DNA of 64,000 nucleotides. Source: Melieria omissa. Lineage: Eukaryota; Arthropoda; Insecta; Diptera; Ulidiidae. The DNA lies in NCBI GenBank assembly GCA_963971225.1, contig OZ020267.1:54577590-54641589 (forward strand), given 5' to 3'. Below are positions 57,185-64,000 of the stretch, one piece after another. Under the pieces are notes generated by a model. That model was not told the DNA's origin. It made no database searches and worked only from the letters and a program-made list of their open reading frames with translations. Made by a program: the position numbers and the translations under genes. How positions within the stretch are numbered: position 1 is the first letter of the stretch; the number at the start of each line of letters is the position of its first letter.

Positions 57185-57798
57185 TTAAGGCAGGTTCTCA
57201 CCTTGTGGATCCGAAAAAGTGCACTTTTTTTAGGAATTTTTTTTGAGAAAACGGTTAAAGATACAACGCTGAAAATTGTTTCTGAATATGAACACACATT
57301 TATTTAGAGAATACAATTTTTCAAATTGAATGATTAAAAAAAGGGGGGAGGGGGCGTCCATCAGTGGCGGCATGTCGGCGAGGAGGTGTCCCGCTACCGG
57401 AAGTGATTCCGTCAAAACCCGTGATCGGAAACACAAAAATCGAACACATTCTTAATGTGTACCGTATTATATATTGAATGAACCAAGATCATGAAAAAAA
57501 AAATCAAAATTACAAAAGTTATGAGGTTGTGAAAAAAAAATTAAGATTTTCGCATCAATCACTTGCCTTCAATCACTTCCGTAAGGTCCGAAAACGTGGT
57601 TCTGAGAAAAACGCGTTTAAAGTTTAAAGCGCGCTTGGCCGGTGCTCTACACTGCTCTATGTAACGGCCTGTAACTTTTGTAATTTTTCAGATTTTGATC
57701 TGAAATTTGTGGAGCACATTTTTGAAACATATATCTACACGATAAGGCAAAAAAAAAATTGTTGTTTTTTTCCCCCACAATGTGAGAACCTGCCTTAA
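57185..57798. mobile_element. TTAA-flanked non-autonomous element, copy 2 (614 bp)
   Basis: Same family and orientation as 42927-43646: TTAA flanks, GGCAGGTTCTCACCTTGTGG left end and the complementary right end. Compared with copy 1 it lacks 130 bases (copy-1 positions 43291-43420). Instead it carries 'tcaatcactt', a duplicate of the sequence just downstream. The short open frame inside is not a gene. Confidence 0.85.
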
Positions 57799-58487
57799 GT
57801 GACTTTCACTATTTGTAAAATTATAAAATTATCAAATTATAAAAAAAGGTTGTAAAGTGAAATGTAATCAAATTTCATTGATAAGCACGTCTAATTAAAC
57901 ACCTTAACAATTTATTTATTATATTCAATTCCGAAAAATCCCAGTTTCGGGATTGCAATCCCTAGTAAAGTGGCTCCATTCCACGAATGCCCAGCATTCA
58001 TTCTTTAGAAATTTATTAGGTTAATGAGTTTTATTCCGACAATGATTATAATCACTGACAATTATATCAATTAATCAAATCTTCGCATGAGGTTAATTAC
58101 ATTTGCATTACCTGTATGTAAATATATATGCATATATACATATATACAGAGTAAAGTTTTACTCGTTACTACAGTACAGAATTAATTGAGTGATTAGTAC
58201 TTCTACCAAGTTTAATTGAATAGTGAAAAGGGGCCGGCAGAGAACTTTTGCGACAGGCCGTAACCCAGTAACGGGTTGTTATGGCCAGTTACCTATTGAG
58301 TTGTTGCTATATTTTCAAATCAGTTTTATTACTTTTTATTGTTATTAAGATAAACAATGTTTTCAAATCACTTTCATTGATTTTCTTGTTGTTAAGCTTA
58401 ACTAAATGACTTAAAGCAGAAACTGACATGACAAATTGTGGCAAGTTTTTGTTTACTTCTTATTTGCCTTTTTTGCCAATTCTTTCT
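57799..58487. other. spacer and 3' side of the small membrane-protein gene
   Basis: AT-rich, with a TATATG dinucleotide tract near 58118-58150. A short phrase near 58229-58290 ('cagagaacttttgcgac', 'gtaacgggtt') is shared with the LINE tail near 49585 and is a repeat remnant. Confidence 0.4.
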
Positions 58488-59422
58488 TTATTTTCTACTT
58501 TTTAATAAAAGCTTATGATAGTTGAATTTCCAGTAAATACAAATTAATATTCCTGCAATGTAAGCAAACACCACAGCTGTCAGTTGCAGTTTGTTTAGCT
58601 TTTCAGAGAAATCTTCGTATCCTGTTACAGACAGATTTCCATTGCACATTGAACACAATAAGTATTCAGATGATTGCCCAGAGCTTTGTGCCCATTGAAA
58701 AGATGACTGAAATTGCAGTGAAGACATTTCGGCGCCATTTTGTATAATTTGTCTTTGCATTAGTGGCGCCCAATATGACGTTTTGTACTTTTAAGTTGTC
58801 GCACTCCGCTGCTGCATGTGTCTCTACTATATATGCGATATATACGTCAAGTGTTTACCCAGTAGAAAGTTTAGCACTTGCCTTTAGTCAGACTACTTGT
58901 GCCACTATATCCTTTGAACTGTGTCAGCATGTATGTAGGTCCTTTCAGTCTATAATTCAACAACTTACAACTTTCTGCATATGGAATAAACTTTTCAGTG
59001 GAATTTTGAAGTTGCACTAAATCATCATCGGGTGAGATTAAAGCTTTGCATGCTGGGTTGATTATTGTTGACGTCAGTTGACTCTCTAAAAAGTTTGTTG
59101 CAATCGGTAATTTATTCCTCATTTATTATTAATTAATTTTTTTTTTTTAACTGTTAAAATTGTGTTGTTTTTGGTCACCTGCTGTCTCCTCATTTGGCGC
59201 GAGTTGAACAAGTTTTAAAAATCTTTCAGTACCAGAATTTTGATAGCATTTGTCACTAAAAGCTGCTAGCATTGAATCTGCAAAGCATTTTAAAAGCAAA
59301 GGCTTACTATTTTTTTGTTGCAAATATTACCACTTACGCCACTCTGCACTAGTCATACCAATTGCAACACTAATTAACATTAGAATAACTGAGGCCCGGT
59401 AAACAAAGTTCGATCGATACAT
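58488..59422 (-). CDS. small single-pass membrane protein, unknown family, 218 aa
   Basis: Four exons assembled by hand: 59338-59422, 59179-59277, 58878-59085 and 58488-58752, with GT-AG introns in phases 1, 1 and 2 that keep one open frame. The protein starts MYRSNFVYRASVILMLISVA (signal peptide) and has a Cys-containing ectodomain (SDKCYQNSGTERFLKLV, INPACKALISPDDD, AESCKLLNYRLKG, LLCSMCNGNLSV). Near the C-terminus is a membrane span (LTAVVFAYIAGILICIY) followed by a short basic tail (KLLLKSRK). It is therefore predicted to be a type I surface protein. The third intron is the weakest call, because its donor is GTGCTA and its acceptor is a plain AAAG. I do not recognise the family. It lies between takeout genes 2 and 3 on the same strand. 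Confidence 0.6.
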
Positions 59423-59718
59423 GTTTTCCTTGGGACTTTAAACGATTGGTGCGTCTACATAAATCGGCAGTGTGTCCGCTATCTGACTAAACTAGACTCG
59501 GCATCAGTGTTCAGATTTGATATAGACTATAGACTCATTGATAACTGATAAGTATGAATATAATTGATCAATTTTATGATGATTTTATGATTGAAATTTC
59601 GATTATAAAAATGTAAATTTCATTAATAAAGGTCATTACACGTTTTGCACTCTACAGACGGAGTTGGCAGACTTCATGGGATTCTATAGATTTATATGTA
59701 ACTACAATAAATTTAATG
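59423..59718. other. upstream spacer of the membrane-protein gene
   Basis: AT-rich, presumably holding the leader and promoter of the small membrane-protein gene. No motif is clear enough to call. Confidence 0.4.
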
Positions 59719-60614
59719 TATAGGGTTTTCCAACAAGAGGTGTTATTTTGAATCACCCGGTTTTTCGGTAGCTGTCACTTTTGCAGCTTTTATTCTTTGA
59801 CATTTGACAAGTAGAAACTACGCCATTGCTAAAAATGGAACGATACACGCTTCAACAACGCATTGAAATTATTAAAATTCACTACAAAAATGGTGAAAAT
59901 CTTGCAGTCACAGTTCGCAAAACTAAAGCATTTGTGGGTCGTCGTGAAGCACCTTGTCGGACCGCAATACAGAAATTGGTGGAAAAATTCGAGCTGTTGG
60001 GACAAGTTAGTGATGTGAAGAATAAAACCCGTGCACGTCTCTCAAGAACAACTGAGAATATTGCTGCTGTAGCCAAAAGTGTTGAAGAAAACCCAGGTTT
60101 GTCGATTCCTCGTCGTTATTTGGAATTGGGCATTCCAAAAACGTCATTACACCGTATTTTGCATAAAGACTTGGGTCTTAAGGCTTATAAAGTTCAGTTA
60201 ACACAAGAACTTAAGCCGACCGATCATCAACAACGTCGTGTCTTTGCTGATTGGGTCCTCTGGGTGTTATCTCTGGAAGAGGTGATCACAATTGGCCACC
60301 GAGATCTTGTGATTTAACACCTTGCGACTTCTTCCTTTGGGGCCACGTGAAAGATCGATTCAAGACCTCAAAGATAGAATTCGTGAGGCTATCGAGGACA
60401 TAGGGCAGCCACTTTGCGATTTGGTTATGGAAAATTTCATGAAAAGGATATGGTCCTGTAAGCGTGGTCGTGGTGGCCATTTGGCTGATGTTGTTTTTTA
60501 TTATTAACGGCATACCTTCCTCTTTATTATGAAATAAACATCCAATCATGTATCTCAAAAAATGGCATTTTTCTTTGAATACCAAAATAACACCTCTTGT
60601 TGGAAACCCCTATA
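59719..60614 (+). mobile_element. Tc1/mariner-superfamily element, internally deleted
   Basis: TA target sites flank about 32-bp inverted repeats: the left end reads TAGGGTTTTCCAACAAGAGG and the right end is its near complement, ending ...GGAAACCCCTA. Total length is about 0.9 kb. The transposase gene inside is truncated. This family is unrelated to the mariner at 47.6 kb: it differs in both TIR and protein. Confidence 0.88.
59835..60503 (+). pseudogene. mariner-like transposase remnant
   Basis: ATG at 59835 opens MERYTLQQRIEIIKIHYKNG, a helix-turn-helix N-terminus. It is intact through SLHRILHKDLGLKAYKVQLT and RRVFADWVL. Then, near 60260, the catalytic core is missing. The tail returns in another frame with WPPRSCDLTPCDFFLWG, the block holding the last catalytic aspartate. 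Stops follow. The deletion makes it non-functional. Confidence 0.85.
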
Positions 60615-61029
60615 CAATAAAGAAAGTAAGGTCATGTTTCATATTATTTCGCAGTCGCTGTGGAGGCGATATGATATGAAAGGACCTACAGCTGTACTGG
60701 CCATTCTGAAGGACAACTTAAACACTCGTATCGATACGTCTTGAGCTTAGAAATGTTTTAAACTAATTAAAAAAACACATTTGTTTTTAACTGGTACAGT
60801 CTCATAAAAGTTTGCTTTTTTATGTTTATCAAGTTTGTTTTTCAAAATATTATTAAAAGTATTTCGACCCAAAATTATTCCACAAAATTTATTTTATTTT
60901 AATATTCGGTTCTGTAGAAAATACTTTGACTTGAAAGTGAATTTTTCTTTTCGATTATTGTTGTTCACCCTCTACTTTACAGTAGAGGGTAAACACTTTC
61001 AAATATGATTCAGGTTAGGTTAGGTATGG
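60615..61029. other. spacer, nothing recognised
   Basis: AT-rich. It ends in an AGGTTAGGTTAGGT short repeat near 61012-61026. There is no gene. Confidence 0.4.
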
Positions 61030-61400
61030 AAGGGTGTGTGCGGCACAAAGACTGCACTTCCGCTCGGAGGCCAAAGCGGCTTATTATGAATCCCTTGTTA
61101 AATGGTTCCGGAACTAATCAATCTGTCTAAAACCAAGCCAGACCAATTCGACCTCTTGATACGTAAAGAAAAGCCGATCCGAAATTTCAACTTTTGCCAC
61201 GCAAGCCAGGTCTGCTTGGCATCTTGCCGCCAGGGTACAGAATCGGCGTTCCTGCCACCAGGGCAGCGGCACAGACAGTGTTGAATCGTTTCTACTTCTT
61301 CTAAATCTCCGCAGCTTCTGCAGATATAACTGGACAAGAGGCAATGACGTAGTGTCCAGTGATGACTCAAACGAGCTGTCTAATAGAGGTTCCACTCAGG
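61030..61400 (-). mobile_element. LINE 3' end with zinc knuckle
   Basis: The minus-strand frame 61098-61370 reads HCLLSSYICRSCGDLEEVET then IQHCLCRCPGGR, the CxxC...H...C knuckle at the C-terminus of RNase H-bearing LINEs, and ends with WSGLVLDRLISSGTI. The upstream RNase H is missing. The plus-strand piece 61400-61570 is not clearly part of it. Confidence 0.65.
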
Positions 61401-62395
61401 GACAGTACATATCGCGTTTTCTTCAAGGAAAGGGAGGCTCATAGTGCCCGGAAGGTGCTACAATCCCTTCTCCCGCACCATGAAGACTCGATGTACTTTT
61501 CGCTCAACCTGTCAATAAAGATATATAGGGCAGGTATCGGAGGATGCAGAGAGTTATCTACCTACTATCGGTGGTAGGCAAGGCGACCCTTTGAATCAAA
61601 AGCATTTTATTATATTTGTGATCTCTGACTTTTTCAATTTGTGATCCTCCGCTGATTTTCAAAAAGATTAAAAATTATGGGCCCAAATTGGAAAAGTTAC
61701 AAATTTTAACTTTTTTGCTATATTTTTGTGATTAAAGGATCTCGATCTTCAACTTTTTCAATTTGGGACCTTCAACTTTTTCAATTTGTGATTCTGTGCT
61801 GATTTTCAAAAACATCAGAATCATTCCAAAGAATCAATCCAATCAATCCAAAGAATAATTTTGTTTTATACAAGATTTTCTTATATTTTTGGCATGTCAA
61901 TCATTCTGTGTTTAGAAATGCTTTGTTTTTATTAAAAACTTTACTTTGTTGCAAAATATAATGAGTTCCTTATGTTTAAGGGTTTATGTTTTGATGGTTT
62001 CAAAACTATGCAAAATGTTCTCTTCATGCAGAGATTTTGCTTTCCAAAATAGTAAACCAAAAATAAAAAAAATTACAGCCCTGAAAATAAGCATCTAAAT
62101 TTTTCAGTATACAAATTTTGTTCACTAATGTTTCATTGGACACGAGGTAAAAGATTCAAATTAGAACCATTTCCTGAATTACAAAATCACACTTTCTACT
62201 GTCTTCAAAGTTTTGGCCACTTAGTAATTCGACATATTTAATGTTTACTTCTGCATTTTGCGTTGTTCTAATTGTTTTACGGCGTTCACTGTTTTTTTCT
62301 AATACGTTAAAACTTGAACATCAAGTAGTGACCTCTTCTTTTGACACATTTCCATTATTATTTGGGCAATATTTAATTGCAAGACTGTTATTTAT
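61401..62395. other. spacer downstream of takeout gene 3
   Basis: Holds a short diverged tandem repeat (listed separately) and AT-rich DNA. The stretch 62380-62398 contains TTTATT words that overlap the stop codon of takeout gene 3. Confidence 0.4.
61620..61815. repeat. diverged repeat of 'actttttcaatttgtgat'
   Basis: The phrase 'actttttcaatttg(t/g)ga' occurs near 61628, 61758 and 61780. The longer phrase with 'gctgattttcaaaaa' occurs near 61652 and 61799, so a unit of about 147 bases was duplicated. Confidence 0.6.
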
Positions 62396-63758
62396 TTATA
62401 TAGCAAACAGCTCCGAGTAGGGAACTTTCTTGAAAACGCTTGCGGTACCCTCCAGGAAGGGCTTCTTGATGGCTTTCATGATGCCCGGCTTTAGATCCTC
62501 ATAGATCATGCGCCAGTTCGAATTGAGAAGCTCATTGAAATCGTCGCCTAACGGTAATCCATTGCTGGACAGATTGCCCAGCTGCATTATGAATCGCTGC
62601 GGAATCACGTCCACGTCAACGTCTTTTACATCCATATAAATCACACCGTCGGCGTTTCGCTCTGTGCCACGAATGGTGATTTTCAACTGTGCATTTACTG
62701 AAACAATTACAAAATAAATAAGAACAAATGTGTTAAATGCAAGCGGAGAGTAGCTTAAGAACTGTTCGTGCTTACCGAATGTGAAGTTACTTTTGCCCTC
62801 ACCCACTATGGGCAGAATGAGCGCCCTGCCGCTGATTTTATAGTCGGACGATATGATCAGCTGGGGTGCTTCCACCAATATGTTGTGCTGACCTGCGGGC
62901 GATTTACCAAAGCCCCTAAATAATTGAAGGAAACAAGTGAGAATGTGTGTAAAGTTAATGGATCGTATGTTATTTTGCTTATGTGAGACATTTTGACATT
63001 TTTATGAGTATTAACTAAAGTAATACGAGCCACTTTTTGGTTTAATTTAATTAATTTAATTTTTCTTTGTTATAAAAAACTTACTGTCAAGTTTTGACCC
63101 AAAACTTATACTTATATTTTCAAAAAAGGATCATTTCTAAAAAAATTGATTTAGATTATAAAATGTTTTCGTTCTTTGTTCCGGGTTTTAAACTTTATGA
63201 GAAATCCGTCCACCCGTTTGGAAGTTAAAAAATAAGACTTTTTCAAAGCGCCACCATTTTAAATAATAATAAATACATTTTTTTTCATACTACAATATGT
63301 GCCCAATACATACTTTGAAAGAAAGTCTTTACACTTTTTGCATAGGCTTGAAATACATCATCAGAGTTAGGCCATTTTTGGTCCTTGAAGTGGTGTTACC
63401 CCGTAAGTAAAACGAGTTGCCAGATGCAGTTAACTTATGCATAGGCAGACGTTGAATGCAAAGTCGTTTGTAAAATATCTGCAGAAGCAAAATTATAACA
63501 CATCCCTAATGTTGAGCACTTACTTGACTTTTGTCGCTTGCACATACTTAGCGCCGTAGACAATCGCGTTAGCCAATGCCAGTTTAACACTGACCGAACT
63601 GTTTGCGTTTTCCTCCAGATTAATGGCACCAATATTCACCGGATCCAGTGGAATCAAGCCGAAATGTTCATCGCCCTCATATTTGGTCTCGAAAATCGTG
63701 TTGATATTCTTCACAATGCACTTCTGATCGCCGGGCGCACACTTGTCAACATACTCGG
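62396..63758 (-). CDS. takeout/JHBP-family secreted protein (gene 3), 5' end missing
   Basis: Three exons are visible: 63524-63758, 62776-62915 and 62396-62697. Lengths 235/140/302 and phases match the other two takeout genes. The protein shows the cysteine pair (AEYVDKCAPGDQKCIVKNIN), core motifs (LIPLDPVNIGAINL, AIVYGAKYVQATKVK, GFGKSPAGQHNI, YKISGRALILPIVGEGKSN) and C-terminus (DDFNELLNSNWRMIYEDLK, VPYSELFAI). The acceptor at 63759 needs a first exon of phase 1 carrying the signal peptide. None is seen up to 64000, so that exon lies beyond the window and intron 1 is longer than 240 bases. The role is as for the other copies: a secreted carrier of small hydrophobic ligands. Confidence 0.9.
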
Positions 63759-64000
63759 CTACAATGAACAAATAATAAATGTGCTGAACTTCAGAAAAGT
63801 TGTGCTTTCTCAAGACGAGGAAAACGTAAACTGACTTGTGATCATTAGTTTACAAGCTTTGTGGTACAGGAAAACTGTGTATTTTTTTGCTTTAGTTCTC
63901 ACAAATATCTATTCGGAAAACCTTTCTTATATTTGGAGTCACTACGAAAAGTTAGGATTGAAACAGAAAAAAAATTCCATGTCTAAACAGAGAGAAAGTT
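63759..64000. other. intron 1 of takeout gene 3 (partial)
   Basis: No signal-peptide exon or donor in phase 1 was found on the minus strand. The sequence is AT-rich and is read as intron reaching the window edge. Confidence 0.5.

Noticed and set aside
57230..57436. 68 aa frame
   Set aside because: Lies inside a non-coding TTAA element that has an interrupted counterpart in the other copy.
58488..59422. Idea that the small membrane protein is a fourth takeout copy
   Set aside because: Exon lengths differ, the takeout core motifs are absent and there is a C-terminal membrane span.

Overview
The window is nuclear DNA of a higher fly (Diptera, Brachycera). Its genes are split by short GT-AG introns, and the proteins are recognisably Drosophila-like: PERK/PEK kinase, Nup358/RanBP2, RpS27, takeout/JHBP proteins and a neprilysin-like M13 protein. 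The intergenic DNA is AT-rich and full of transposon remnants and fly-type satellites with recurring 'cacgcccac' words. The large intron and transposon load, and the satellites, make a tephritid fruit fly my best guess; this is inference only.

Layout. 1-1410: diverged tandem satellites. 2414-4333 (-): intronless secreted M13 peptidase homolog that has lost the HExxH zinc motif. 5458-21278 (-): PEK, five coding exons (1186 aa), with a 12 kb first intron holding two LINE 3' ends, a piggyBac relic, a TTAA-flanked MITE and foldback elements. 22704-33044 (-): Nup358, seven coding exons (2927 aa), with TPRs, four Ran-binding domains and two zinc fingers. 33769-34582 (+): RpS27 (84 aa), head-to-head with Nup358. 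36680-39056 (+): unrecognised 546 aa protein in three exons. 40543-41501, 45352-50787 and 62396-63758 (all -): three takeout/JHBP genes, the last one lacking its first exon at the window edge. 58488-59422 (-): a hand-assembled four-exon gene for a small single-pass membrane protein of unknown family, between takeout genes 2 and 3.

The space between the takeout genes is expanded by mobile DNA: an internally deleted mariner carrying a nested TTAA MITE, a second mariner-like relic, two hAT MITEs with 8-bp target duplications, two copies of a 0.6-0.7 kb TTAA-flanked element, a further TTAA MITE family, a pogo-type MITE and several LINE 3' ends that keep only RNase H or the C-terminal zinc knuckle.

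Functionally the host genes are mostly independent: ER-stress translational control (PEK), nuclear pore export platform (Nup358), ribosome (RpS27) and secreted lipid or hormone carriers (takeout family). The most distinctive pattern is that four unrelated TTAA-flanked families each carry their own short subterminal palindrome. This fits family-specific binding sites for a piggyBac-type cysteine-rich domain. All splice models were built by hand from reading frame, splice consensus and phase; no database search was possible.
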